Shown here piece by piece: positions 16,564 to 25,437 of a stretch of DNA of 64,000 nucleotides. Positions within the stretch are counted from its first letter, which is position 1. The number at the start of each line of letters is the position of its first letter. The position numbers and the translations under genes were made by a program. The notes under the pieces are model-generated. The model worked only from the letters and a program-made list of their open reading frames with translations, was not told the origin of the DNA and did not search any database. The DNA is from Flavobacterium oncorhynchi (GTDB lineage Bacteria; Bacteroidota; Bacteroidia; Flavobacteriales; Flavobacteriaceae): the NCBI RefSeq assembly GCF_002217355.1, contig NZ_MUHA01000028.1:99251-163250 (forward strand). Reading direction: 5' to 3'.

Positions 16564-17229
16564 ATGATTCAAAAACTGTTCAGTTATCTTATACCTATAA
16601 ATATATTCAAAAAAAAGTCAGCAAGAAGTAAAATAATCGAAGTTACTTGGACAAACGGAGAATTGGTAATCGATTCTGAAAATACAAATTATTCATATGG
16701 AAGCTTACAGCGAATATTAAGATATGGTCTTAGAAATATAGGATATGATAAGGTTTTAAAAATGGATCATATTCTGGTTCTTGGAGTTGCCGGCGGAAGC
16801 GTAATTAAAACCCTTGTTGATGAAATAGAATACAAAGGAAAAATTACAGGTGTCGAGATTGATTCAGATATGATTCAGATTGCCAATGAATATTTTAATC
16901 TCAATCAAATTAAGCAGCTTGAAATTATAATAGATGATGCTTTTGAATTTGTTTTAAAAACAAAAGATAAATATGACTTGATTATAATCGATATTTTTGA
17001 GGATACTAATATGCCTAACTTTTTGTTTGAAAAGTTTTTCAGCGAGAGAGTCTGTTTTTTATTAAAAGATAAAGGCTTCATTTTATTTAACACAATGATT
17101 CTTGATGAAGCACATAATGTTCGTAATAGAAAATACAAAGCCGAAATAAACGCTGAATCGTTTACGGTAAAAATGCTGCCGCGCATAGAAGTGCATAATG
17201 AAATAATAATAATTGAGAAATTATCCTAA
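16564..17229 (+). CDS. Spermidine-synthase-fold / class I methyltransferase-like protein
   Basis: 221 residues with a Rossmann SAM-type domain: ILVLGVAGGSVIKTL (about residue 76) is the glycine loop, ITGVEID the acidic residue after strand 2, and IIDDAFEFV the following acidic site. Later, YDLIIIDIFED takes the place of the D-x-x-D-P catalytic segment of aminopropyltransferases, but the DP pair is missing and the N-terminal beta domain is shortened. It is therefore unlikely to be a true spermidine synthase despite the polyamine genes at 4.8-7.3 kb. It starts a plus-strand run with the M23 gene 12 nt downstream. Confidence 0.8.
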   Translation: MIQKLFSYLIPINIFKKKSARSKIIEVTWTNGELVIDSENTNYSYGSLQRILRYGLRNIGYDKVLKMDHILVLGVAGGSVIKTLVDEIEYKGKITGVEIDSDMIQIANEYFNLNQIKQLEIIIDDAFEFVLKTKDKYDLIIIDIFEDTNMPNFLFEKFFSERVCFLLKDKGFILFNTMILDEAHNVRNRKYKAEINAESFTVKMLPRIEVHNEIIIIEKLS

Positions 17230-17241
17230 AATCGTATATTC

Positions 17242-17919
17242 ATGAAGTCCCTTGTTTCTATTCTAAAAACCTTGCCTCCTGCTAAAGTAATTGATGATGT
17301 TATTGATTTTTCAAAATATCTTCCACTTGATTTATCGTCTACAAATACCGAATTGGTTGAAAATAAACCAGAAAGCGCAGCTGATTTTGAGCGCTTTATT
17401 ACGGATTTTTTAAAAAGAAATAATGCTGAAGTGGCTTATGGCGGGTATATTGAAGGACGTTCTTTGTACAAGCGAAGTTCGATTTTTAGAAATGATTCAA
17501 TTCCAGAACGAAATATTCATATAGGATTGGATTTATGGACAAAAGAAGGCACTTCTGTTTTGGCGCCTCTTGATGGAAAAGTTCACAGTTTTAAAAACAA
17601 TCTTGGTTTAGGCGATTATGGCCCTACTATTATTTTAGAGCACGAAATTGAAAATGAAATATTTTATACTTTATACGGACATTTATCGTTAGAAAGTATA
17701 GAAAACCTTACTGTTGGGACGGTTTTTGCAAAAGGCGAACAAATTGCATCTTTAGGGAATTCATCTATAAATGGAGATTATGCGCCTCATGTTCACTTTC
17801 AAATTATACGAAATTTGGGAGATTACTGGGGCGATTATCCTGGAGTATGCAATACAAATGATTTGAATTTTTATATTGAAAACTGCCCTGACCCTAACTT
17901 ATTATTAAAAATTACTTAA
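17242..17919 (+). CDS. M23-family (LytM-like) metallopeptidase domain protein without signal peptide
   Basis: 225 residues. The LytM zinc motif is NIHIGLDLW (H-x3-D, about residue 93) and the second is APHVHFQII (H-x-H, about 193), with YTLYGHLS between them, so the metal site is complete. There is no signal peptide or lipobox, which is unusual for a cell-wall hydrolase. The region around HIGLDLW...LAPLDGKVHSF...GPTIILEH is like the M23 domain found fused to class III aminotransferases in some proteins, suggesting a cytoplasmic small-molecule role (inference). It starts 12 nt after the methyltransferase-like gene and is followed directly by a lipoprotein gene. Confidence 0.85.
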   Translation: MKSLVSILKTLPPAKVIDDVIDFSKYLPLDLSSTNTELVENKPESAADFERFITDFLKRNNAEVAYGGYIEGRSLYKRSSIFRNDSIPERNIHIGLDLWTKEGTSVLAPLDGKVHSFKNNLGLGDYGPTIILEHEIENEIFYTLYGHLSLESIENLTVGTVFAKGEQIASLGNSSINGDYAPHVHFQIIRNLGDYWGDYPGVCNTNDLNFYIENCPDPNLLLKIT

Positions 17920-18402
17920 ATGATTATGAAGAAAGCAGGATTGATTATATGTTTGTTGTTATTAATTGGATGTAAAACGAAAACGATAAGTCGAGATACT
18001 GAAGATTTAAAGATAAAAAAAGTTCCAAGTGCCGAGATTAATTCACAGCAGCAACGAAAAGCTTATGAATTGGGCAAAAGAGTATTAGAAACTTGTAACA
18101 CATCAAAATTCAAGCCTTTTAATGAAACCGAAGTAACACAGTCTGTGAGAGAAAACACAACTGAAGAACGATTGACTAAAACTTGTACAAGATTTAGACA
18201 ATATTACGGGAGTTTTATTGATTTGAAATTAGATGGCGTTTATAAAACCAAGCAAGAAGTAATTTACCGTTATCACGCCTTGTATACTAAAAAGGTTGCA
18301 AACAAAGAGCTTCGTGTATTTGTGAACAATGAAAATTTAGTTTCAGCAATAAAGTCAATGGATTGGGATGAGAAGTTTGACTCAAAATTAACCGAACAAT
18401 AA
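17920..18402 (+). CDS. Predicted lipoprotein of unknown function
   Basis: 160 residues. The N-terminus KKAGLIICLLLLIGCKTK is a lipoprotein signal with the lipobox LIGC, so the mature protein is anchored at residue Cys18 or so. The rest is charged and mostly alpha/beta with no recognised domain. The first ATG follows the M23 stop without a gap; a second ATG two codons later (at 17926) is equally possible and gives the more typical MKK start. Probably co-transcribed with the genes around it. The function is unknown. Confidence 0.75.
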   Translation: MIMKKAGLIICLLLLIGCKTKTISRDTEDLKIKKVPSAEINSQQQRKAYELGKRVLETCNTSKFKPFNETEVTQSVRENTTEERLTKTCTRFRQYYGSFIDLKLDGVYKTKQEVIYRYHALYTKKVANKELRVFVNNENLVSAIKSMDWDEKFDSKLTEQ

Positions 18403-18411
18403 AGTAAAATT

Positions 18412-18936
18412 ATGAATTTAAAAATGCCCCTATTTTTATTACTGTTATTCTCAACTATTGTAAATGCTCAAGAAACTATGAGCATTAAAGGCGCTGCTCC
18501 TCTTTCTGCAACAAAAACGTATACGTTTATCTGCGAGAAATATGCTTTTACAGGAGAAGCTGATATACAAATTGCAAAAACAGACAAAGGCGGTGTTTTA
18601 AAAATTACAATTTTACCATCAAATGATAAAGCAAAAATTTCTGGCGGTTTATATGTTGATCTGGCAAATGCTGATGTTATTGCTTGCGTAGATAAAAATG
18701 TGAAAGAAACTGCAGACGGTAAAATATCTGCCTATTATTATTTTACTCCTGCCGAATTTGCAAAACTGAAGAAAAACGATATTTATGCTGTTCGTTTTAT
18801 TATAACTGGCGGTTCTAATGCTTTTGGCAATGAAAACGGATATTTTACAGCGCATAACAAAATGAACTATTTCTCAACGGCTTACGATAAATCTAAAAAG
18901 AGTTACGATACAGCAAAAGAAATAAGTGTTTTATAA
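18412..18936 (+). CDS. Secreted protein of unknown function
   Basis: 174 residues. The signal peptide is MNLKMPLFLLLLFSTIVNAQ, with the usual flavobacterial A-Q cut. The mature part has alternating short beta strands (TYTFICEKYAFTGEADIQIA, then GGVLKITILPS...), with no known domain. It is 10 nt after the lipoprotein gene and is probably exported with it as part of one envelope operon. Confidence 0.72.
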   Translation: MNLKMPLFLLLLFSTIVNAQETMSIKGAAPLSATKTYTFICEKYAFTGEADIQIAKTDKGGVLKITILPSNDKAKISGGLYVDLANADVIACVDKNVKETADGKISAYYYFTPAEFAKLKKNDIYAVRFIITGGSNAFGNENGYFTAHNKMNYFSTAYDKSKKSYDTAKEISVL

Positions 18937-18989
18937 ATATAAAATTTATTAGAATAAATCTTATATTTATAATCTAATTACAATTTAAT

Positions 18990-19460
18990 ATGACTCCTAA
19001 CGAAGCAGTAATAACAAAGTTTTATACCGCATTTGCTAATTCAGATGCTCAAACAATGTCTGAATGCTACCATCCAAAAGTACATTTTATTGATCCTGCA
19101 TTTGGTTTATTGAAAGATGAGCAGGTTTCTAAAATGTGGAAAATGCTGTTACTTAAAAGCAAAGGAAACATCAAAATTGAATTTTCAGATGTAAAAGCCG
19201 ATGATTTTTCGGGTTCTGCAAAATGGGTTGCTACCTACAACTTTAGCAAAACAAATCGTAAGGTAGTCAATAAAATTAGAGCCGAATTTATATTTCAAGA
19301 CGGCTTAATTATTAAACATATTGACGATTTTGATGTTTGGAAATGGTCAAAACAAGCTTTTGGACTTACTGGTTATTTACTTGGATGGACTGGTTTTTTT
19401 CAGAAAAAAATTCAACAGCAAGCTTTGCTGTCACTTAATAAATTTGAGGAATCCAAATAA
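18990..19460 (+). CDS. NTF2-like (SnoaL-type) protein
   Basis: 156 residues. The cone-shaped NTF2 fold is recognisable from MTPNEAVITKFYTAFANSDA, YHPKVHFIDPAFG, and the strands ending in IKHIDDFDVWKWSKQAFG. These domains act as small-molecule enzymes or as binding proteins; substrate and reaction cannot be read here. The 29-residue hydrophobic and basic tail (GYLLGWTGFFQKKIQQQ) goes beyond the minimal domain. No signal peptide. Confidence 0.82.
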   Translation: MTPNEAVITKFYTAFANSDAQTMSECYHPKVHFIDPAFGLLKDEQVSKMWKMLLLKSKGNIKIEFSDVKADDFSGSAKWVATYNFSKTNRKVVNKIRAEFIFQDGLIIKHIDDFDVWKWSKQAFGLTGYLLGWTGFFQKKIQQQALLSLNKFEESK

Positions 19461-19589
19461 TTTTCCTAACTTAATTTTTTCTTTTGTACCAAAACTGATG
19501 TAGTTCTCTGCATTTATACGCCTCTTGCAAAAGTCTAATACTTTGCCCTTCATTATTTTTTAAGTCAATTGTTTTCAATTCTATTAAAA

Positions 19590-21332
19590 ATGAAAGAAAT
19601 TATACACAAGAGATTAAATCAATTACAAGCTACGGCAATATGCGGAAACGATATAAGTTCTTCCTGCTTGTATGTATCAGCATTAACTATTTTATACGCA
19701 GGACAATACGCATGGATTTCACTGTTGATTGTAGCTGCCGTTTTATTTTTATTCAGAAAAATTTATGGAGAAGTTGTTGGTGCAATTCCTTTAAATGGAG
19801 GCGCTTACAATGTATTACTAAATACATCTACTAAAAAACTCGCATCGCTGGCCGCAACGCTTACCGTTTTATCCTATATGGCAACCGCTGTAATTTCTGC
19901 TTCAGAAGGAATGCATTATTTACACGGAATTTTTGAAGGAATCAATGTCACAATTGCTACCGTTGTCGTTTTAATTCTTTTTACTTTTCTGGCCATTTTA
20001 GGAATTGGAGAATCTGCTTTTGTCGCAGTAATTATATTTGTAACCCATTTAACCACTTTAAGTTTACTTGTTTTAGCGTCGCTTTTATATATCGCCATGA
20101 ACGGTTTAGATGTATTTCAGCTGAATTGGCAGGCTCCTATTGCGTTTGGGAATTTAAAAACAGCTCTATTTTTAGGTTTTTCGGCAGCAATGCTCGGAAT
20201 TTCAGGATTTGAGAGTTCTGCTAATTTTGTTGAAGAGCAAGAAGCTGGAGTATTTCCTAAGACACTCCGCAATATGTGGGCGATTGTCAGCTTTTTTAAT
20301 CCCGTTATTGCAATTCTAATTATTGGAGTAATTCCGTTAGCACAAGTTGGCGAAAACAAAGAATCGTTATTGGCTTTTTTAGGGCAAACAACTGGCGGTT
20401 CTTGGCTTGCATGGTTAATTTCTATTGATGCAGTTTTAGTACTTTGTGGTGCTGTATTAACTTCATTTGTTGGTGTTTCTGGGCTTTTAAACCGAATGAC
20501 CTTAGATCGAATTCTGCCAAATTATTTTTTAAAACAGAATAAAAGAGGATCACATTATCGTATTGCGATAAGTTTTTTAATTCTTTGTATATCCGTTCTT
20601 TTTGCTACAAATGGTCATTTAGAATCTTTAGCGGGCGTTTATACATTTTCGTTTTTGGCGGTAATGGCATTGTTTGGAATAGGTAATCTGCTTCTTAAAT
20701 TTAAACGCAGTAAACTTCCAAGACCTGTACGAGCACGCGGTATAGCTGTTGTAACCGCAATAATTTTTGTTATTATTGCATTTGTAGGCAATATGGAGCT
20801 GAACATTAATGCGTTCTATACTTTTCTAAAATATATGGTTCCGTCATTATTATTTATCGGAATCATGTTGAACAGAGTTATACTGATTAAACTTTTAATC
20901 GAAGCTTTAGAATATTTTTATCAGCCATTACGAAAAATGGTGATTTTAAGTAACCGATATTTACAAAAAATGAGTGTCCAGATCAACTCTCAAGAGTTTG
21001 TCTTTTTTACTAAGGGTGATGATATTGCCATTTTAAACAAAGTCCTGCAATATGTTCAAGGCAACGAAACGACCAAAAAGCTAAAAATAGTTCATGTTAA
21101 AAGTGATTCTGTAAACAATGAAGCTTTAATGAAAGATCTTGAAGTTTTAGATCGAGCCTATGATGATATTGATATCGAATATCTTGAAATTCAAGGTGTT
21201 TTTGGCCCAGAAATTATAGATGAATTATCTCAAAAATGGAAAATCCCAAAGAATTTCATGTTTATTGGTTCGCCTGGAAATAAGTTTTCTTATAGAGTTT
21301 CTGATCTTGGCGGCGTACGTTTGATTATGTAG
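19590..21332 (+). CDS. APC-superfamily amino-acid/organocation permease with cytoplasmic C-terminal domain
   Basis: 580 residues from the ATG at 19590. A TTG in frame at 19569 would add seven residues, but the ATG gives the usual short cytoplasmic start. About 12 membrane segments fill residues 20-430, and the early GNDISSSCLYVS motif is the unwound helix 1 substrate site of the APC fold. From about residue 440 a soluble domain follows (QEFVFFTKGDDIAILNKVLQ...GSPGNKFSYRVSDLGGVRLIM), resembling the universal-stress-protein-like tails of some APC permeases. The substrate cannot be assigned. A terminator follows directly. Confidence 0.88.
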   Translation: MKEIIHKRLNQLQATAICGNDISSSCLYVSALTILYAGQYAWISLLIVAAVLFLFRKIYGEVVGAIPLNGGAYNVLLNTSTKKLASLAATLTVLSYMATAVISASEGMHYLHGIFEGINVTIATVVVLILFTFLAILGIGESAFVAVIIFVTHLTTLSLLVLASLLYIAMNGLDVFQLNWQAPIAFGNLKTALFLGFSAAMLGISGFESSANFVEEQEAGVFPKTLRNMWAIVSFFNPVIAILIIGVIPLAQVGENKESLLAFLGQTTGGSWLAWLISIDAVLVLCGAVLTSFVGVSGLLNRMTLDRILPNYFLKQNKRGSHYRIAISFLILCISVLFATNGHLESLAGVYTFSFLAVMALFGIGNLLLKFKRSKLPRPVRARGIAVVTAIIFVIIAFVGNMELNINAFYTFLKYMVPSLLFIGIMLNRVILIKLLIEALEYFYQPLRKMVILSNRYLQKMSVQINSQEFVFFTKGDDIAILNKVLQYVQGNETTKKLKIVHVKSDSVNNEALMKDLEVLDRAYDDIDIEYLEIQGVFGPEIIDELSQKWKIPKNFMFIGSPGNKFSYRVSDLGGVRLIM

Positions 21333-21352
21333 TTCTAAAAACAGTTTAAATA

Positions 21353-21389
21353 AAAAAACCGATAGATTTTTAAAGTCTATCGGGTTTTT
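21353..21389. terminator. Bidirectional terminator after the APC permease
   Basis: 8-bp stem (21359-21366 with 21376-21383), 9-nt loop, A-run at left and a T-run interrupted by one G at right. It separates the convergent aminotransferase gene. Confidence 0.85.
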
Positions 21390-21443
21390 AGTATTTCAAA
21401 GTTCTTCGTATATAGTTTAAAGAAACTTGCAGTAGATTAATTC

Positions 21444-22931
21444 TTAAGATTTAAACCAGCCTTCAACCAATTCATCTTCAAAAGAAGTTGCATTTTTATG
21501 AACAAACTCATTTGTATCTTTATTGTAAGAATAGTCTAAAGCCCACTCTTTATGGTTTTTAGCTAACTCTTTAATGCTTTCACAAACAAAAGCAATTTCT
21601 TCATCAGTCGTAGTTGGATGAATTGACATTCTAATCCATCCCGGTTTTTTGATTAAATCTCCAATTGTAATTTCGTTAACCAGCTTATTTGAAGTTTCTT
21701 GATCAACATGAAGTAAAAAATGCCCGTAAGTTCCTGCACAGCTGCATCCTCCTCTAGTTTGAACTCCAAATCGGTCATTTAATATTTTTACACCTAAATT
21801 AAAATGAAGGTTTTCAATAAAAAATGAAACAACTCCTAATCTGTTTTTATGCTGTCCTGCTAGAATTTTAATATTATCAACAGGTTCTAATTGACTGAAA
21901 ACGTAATCAACAATTTCATGCTCACGCTGTAAAATGTTTTCAATTCCCATTTCTTCCTTTAACTCAATTGCCAAAGCTGTTTTAATAACCTGAAGAAATC
22001 CTGGAGTTCCGCCATCTTCACGATCCTCGATATTGTCAATATATTTATGCTCTCCCCAAGGATTTGTCCAGCTCACAGTTCCACCGCCGGGACAATCAGG
22101 AATCATATTGTTGTATAATTTTTTATTAAAAATAAGAACACCAGAAGTACCAGGTCCTCCTAAGAATTTATGCGGAGAAAAGAAAATAGCATCTAAATAC
22201 GCTTCTTCATCTGCAGGATGCATATCAATTTCTACATATGGTCCTGAACAGGCAAAATCGACAAAGCAAACACCGTTGTATTGATGCATTAATTTGGCAG
22301 CTTCGTGAAAAGGTGTTTTTAAACCTGTAACATTCGAACACGAAGTAATAGAAGCAATTTTTATTGTTCTATCGCTGTATTTTTGTAACAACAGCTCTAA
22401 ATTATCTAAACTAAAAAGTCCTTTTTCACAAGACGGAATAATTTCGACATCAGCAATAGTTTCTAACCAAGAAGTTTGATTAGAATGATGCTCCATATGT
22501 GAAATAAAAACAATAGGTTTTTTCTCTGCAGGAACTGTTGTAAAGCTTTTTAGATTTTCAGGAATTTTCAAACCTAAAATACGTTGAAACTTATTAATAA
22601 CACCTGTCATACCAGTTCCATCTGTAATCAAAACATCATCGTTATTAGCGTTTGTATGACGTTTGATAATATGTCTTGCATGATGATACGCCTTTGTCAT
22701 GGCAGTACCAGATACAGTAGTTTCAGTATGTGTGTTGGCTACAAAAGGGCCAAATTGATTTAAAAGTTTCTCTTCAATTGGTCTGTAAAGCCTTCCGCTG
22801 GCAGTCCAATCAGTATAAACAATATTTTTTTTGCCAAAAGGTGACATAAATTCCTGATCTATGCCAACAATATGTTGTCTAAAGTCCTGAAAGTAGGTTT
22901 CTAGACTGATGGTACTATTTTTGGTATTCAT
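21444..22931 (-). CDS. Class V aminotransferase (cysteine-desulfurase-like)
   Basis: 495 residues from the ATG at 22929-22931; an in-frame ATG 60 nt upstream would add 20 residues not typical of the family. The PLP lysine is in FFSPHKFLGGPGTSG (about 258). The N-terminal substrate region contains YTDWTASGRLYRP and NTHTETTVSG, and the cysteine-containing loop GGCSCAGTYG comes late (about 395). This is a branch of SufS/CsdA-type enzymes with a long N-terminus. A desulfurase role is likely but other beta-lyase substrates fit. It is convergent with the permease and has a 182-nt gap to msrA. Confidence 0.87.
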   Translation of the reverse strand: MNTKNSTISLETYFQDFRQHIVGIDQEFMSPFGKKNIVYTDWTASGRLYRPIEEKLLNQFGPFVANTHTETTVSGTAMTKAYHHARHIIKRHTNANNDDVLITDGTGMTGVINKFQRILGLKIPENLKSFTTVPAEKKPIVFISHMEHHSNQTSWLETIADVEIIPSCEKGLFSLDNLELLLQKYSDRTIKIASITSCSNVTGLKTPFHEAAKLMHQYNGVCFVDFACSGPYVEIDMHPADEEAYLDAIFFSPHKFLGGPGTSGVLIFNKKLYNNMIPDCPGGGTVSWTNPWGEHKYIDNIEDREDGGTPGFLQVIKTALAIELKEEMGIENILQREHEIVDYVFSQLEPVDNIKILAGQHKNRLGVVSFFIENLHFNLGVKILNDRFGVQTRGGCSCAGTYGHFLLHVDQETSNKLVNEITIGDLIKKPGWIRMSIHPTTTDEEIAFVCESIKELAKNHKEWALDYSYNKDTNEFVHKNATSFEDELVEGWFKS

Positions 22932-23113
22932 TAGTGTGCCTGTGTTTGAATGCAAATATATTGTTTTTTTATAGAATTGAGAATTTATCAATTATAAACT
23001 TCAAACAGTGAGTAAACTTTTAATATCTTTAGTTAAAAAGCTATTTTTTAGATAAATTATCATAATATTCTATCGGATTAATAGGGCATGTAAACTTTAA
23101 ACTATTTACATTT

Positions 23114-23647
23114 ATGGAAAATTTATCAACAGCCACTTTTGGTGGTGGATGTTTTTGGTGTGTAGAAGCTGTAATTCAGCGTTTAAAAGGAGTTGAAACA
23201 ATAAAATCGGGATATTCAGATGGTTTTATAAAAAATCCCGCATATCGTGAAGTTTGCACGGGACGCACTGGTCACGCAGAAGTAATTCAGGTAACCTTTA
23301 ATCCTGACATAATTTCATATCATGATTTGATAACTGTGTTTATGACGAGTCATGATCCAACAACTTTAAATCGTCAAGGCGGTGACAGCGGTACCCAATA
23401 TCGTTCGATTGTTTTATATCATGATGAGGAACAAAAGGAAATTGCTGAAAAAGTGTTTCAAGAAGTGCAGTCTGTTTACGCAGATCCAATTGTTACGCAG
23501 TTAAAGCCTTTTGAAGTCTTTTATGAAGCCGAAGATTATCATCAAAACTATTACAACAACAATCAAGAAGCCGGCTATTGTCAGTTTGTAATCGATCCGA
23601 AAGTTCAAAAACTTAAAAAAATGTATGCTGATAAATTAATTGGCTGA
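23114..23647 (+). CDS. msrA: Peptide-methionine (S)-S-oxide reductase
   Basis: 177 residues. The catalytic motif GGGCFWCVEA starts at residue 10 (Cys13 is the sulfenic-acid cysteine). RTGHAEVIQVTF, TSHDPTTLNRQGGDSGTQYRS and the YHQNYY segment complete the MsrA fold. It repairs oxidised methionine in proteins. There is no signal peptide, so it is cytoplasmic. No MsrB domain is fused. The 72-nt gap to selO lacks an evident terminator, so the two may be one transcript. Confidence 0.96.
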   Translation: MENLSTATFGGGCFWCVEAVIQRLKGVETIKSGYSDGFIKNPAYREVCTGRTGHAEVIQVTFNPDIISYHDLITVFMTSHDPTTLNRQGGDSGTQYRSIVLYHDEEQKEIAEKVFQEVQSVYADPIVTQLKPFEVFYEAEDYHQNYYNNNQEAGYCQFVIDPKVQKLKKMYADKLIG

Positions 23648-23718
23648 TAAATTTTTAGTCACGAATTAGAGGTAATAAAAAAATCATCAAAAGTTGTAGC
23701 AAGCCTACATAAACTAAA

Positions 23719-25287
23719 ATGAAAAATTTAAAAATAAATAATCGATTTACTGCGGAATTACCTGCAGATCCTGAAACTACAAACGAAGTGCGTCAGGTGA
23801 AGAATACTGTATTCTCGTATGTAGACCCAACAAAACCATCGAATCCTAAGTTAATTCATGCTTCCGAAGAAGTTGCAGAATTAGTTGGTATTTCAAAAGA
23901 AGAAATTCATTCTGAAACTTTTTTGAATGTTTTCTCAGGAAAAGAAATCCTATCAGGAACACGTCCGTTTGCAATGAGTTATGCTGGACACCAGTTTGGA
24001 AATTGGGCAGGGCAATTAGGTGACGGTCGTGCTATTAATTTAACGGAAGTTGAAAACAACAGTAAGTTTTTTATGCTTCAATTAAAAGGAGCAGGAAAAA
24101 CACCTTATTCGAGAACTGCAGATGGTTTGGCGGTTTTGCGTTCTTCTATTAGAGAGTATTTATGTGCTGAAGCCATGCATTATTTAGGTGTGCCTACTAC
24201 TCGATCACTTTCTTTAATGCTTTCTGGTGATCAAGTGTTGAGAGATGTTTTGTATAATGGAAATCCAGCTTACGAAAAAGGCGCAATTGTTTGTCGAGTT
24301 GCTCCGTCTTTTATCCGTTTTGGAAGTTTTGAAATGTTGACAGCCCGAAACGAACTCAAGAATTTGAAACAGTTTGTTGAATATAATATCAAACATTATT
24401 TTCCTGAAATCACAGGTGAGCCGAAAGAACAATATTTAACATTCTTTAAGAAAGTGGCCGATTCTACTCACGAAATGATTTTGCATTGGCAGCGTGTGGG
24501 TTTTGTACATGGCGTAATGAATACAGATAATATGTCGATTCATGGAATTACGATCGATTATGGTCCATATGGATGGCTAGAAAACTATGATCCAAACTGG
24601 ACGCCAAACACTACCGATAGTCAATATAGAAGATACAGATTTGGAAATCAGCCTCAAATTGCACAATGGAATTTATACCAATTAGCTAATGCAATTTATC
24701 CTTTAATAAATGAAACAGAGCAATTAGAAAAAATCTTAGAATCATTTATGGATGATTTTATTATAGATTATAAAGTGATGTTTTTGAGTAAATTAGGTTT
24801 GTTTGCTTTAAGTAAAACTGATAATGCTTTAATTGATGAGTTAGAAGCTAATTTGCAATTAACAGAAACGGATATGACTATCTTTTTTAGAAATTTGAGT
24901 ACTGTTGAAAAAGAAGATTTAGTTGAAAAAGCAATAGAGAAAATTGAATTTTCGTTTTATAAAATGGAAGAAGTTTCCGGGGAAATTCTAGAAGCATGGA
25001 AAAAATGGTTTTCGCAATATCTAGAAAGATTAAAAGCTGAAAATTTATCAGATCAGGAACGTTCACAAAGGATGAACTCCATTAATCCTAAATATGTGCT
25101 TCGTAATTATATGGCGCAATTAGCTATTGATGCAGCAGACAAAGAAGATTATTCGTTGGTAAATGAGTTTTATACGCTCTTGCAAAAACCTTACGACGAG
25201 CAGCCTGATTATCAAAAATGGTTTGCAAAACGACCAGATTGGGCACGATCTAAAGTAGGTTGTTCAATGCTTTCTTGCAGTTCTTAA
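23719..25287 (+). CDS. selO: Protein adenylyltransferase SelO (YdiU family)
   Basis: 522 residues. SelO is a pseudokinase that transfers AMP rather than phosphate to hydroxyl side chains of proteins, often linked to redox stress. The conserved AGHQFGNWAGQLGDGRA loop (about residue 92), the KGAGKTPYSR segment and HGVMNTDNMSI (about 264; catalytic and metal residues) are all present. The C-terminus ends in CSS, matching the redox cysteine found at the end of bacterial SelO where animals have selenocysteine. It is downstream of msrA, another oxidative-damage gene. Confidence 0.95.
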   Translation: MKNLKINNRFTAELPADPETTNEVRQVKNTVFSYVDPTKPSNPKLIHASEEVAELVGISKEEIHSETFLNVFSGKEILSGTRPFAMSYAGHQFGNWAGQLGDGRAINLTEVENNSKFFMLQLKGAGKTPYSRTADGLAVLRSSIREYLCAEAMHYLGVPTTRSLSLMLSGDQVLRDVLYNGNPAYEKGAIVCRVAPSFIRFGSFEMLTARNELKNLKQFVEYNIKHYFPEITGEPKEQYLTFFKKVADSTHEMILHWQRVGFVHGVMNTDNMSIHGITIDYGPYGWLENYDPNWTPNTTDSQYRRYRFGNQPQIAQWNLYQLANAIYPLINETEQLEKILESFMDDFIIDYKVMFLSKLGLFALSKTDNALIDELEANLQLTETDMTIFFRNLSTVEKEDLVEKAIEKIEFSFYKMEEVSGEILEAWKKWFSQYLERLKAENLSDQERSQRMNSINPKYVLRNYMAQLAIDAADKEDYSLVNEFYTLLQKPYDEQPDYQKWFAKRPDWARSKVGCSMLSCSS

Positions 25288-25299
25288 ATTTTATTTTTA

Positions 25300-25432
25300 G
25301 CCAGGAATTTCACGAATTAGCACGAATTAGATTTTTGTTACATCGAGCGAAGTCGAGAACACGTTAGCATCTCGACTTCGCTCGATGTGACAGTTCGAAA
25401 ATAAATTAGTGTAATTAGTGAAATTCATGGCA
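25300..25432. repeat. Nested inverted repeat filling the selO/ypdA gap
   Basis: The inner 22-nt arms (25337-25358 with 25370-25391) differ at one base. Outer imperfect arms continue on both sides (25300-25336 with 25392-25432) and contain a short tandem repeat of the type ACGAATTAGC. The outer repeat and the inner one look like two different dispersed flavobacterial repeats, one inserted in the other. The 3' end of both genes stays intact. Confidence 0.7.
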
Positions 25433-25437
25433 AACCT

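Noticed and set aside
16564..17229. True spermidine synthase as a continuation of the polyamine pathway
   Set aside because: The DP pair and the N-terminal domain of aminopropyltransferases are missing, and the gene is 9 kb from speA.
23099..23113. TACATTTA just before msrA as a -7 element
   Set aside because: The expected start would fall inside the coding region, so it cannot serve as the promoter.
25311..25330. Tandem ACGAATTAGC units as a possible CRISPR or phase-variation tract
   Set aside because: Only two units, no spacers and no repeat array; they belong to a dispersed palindromic repeat.
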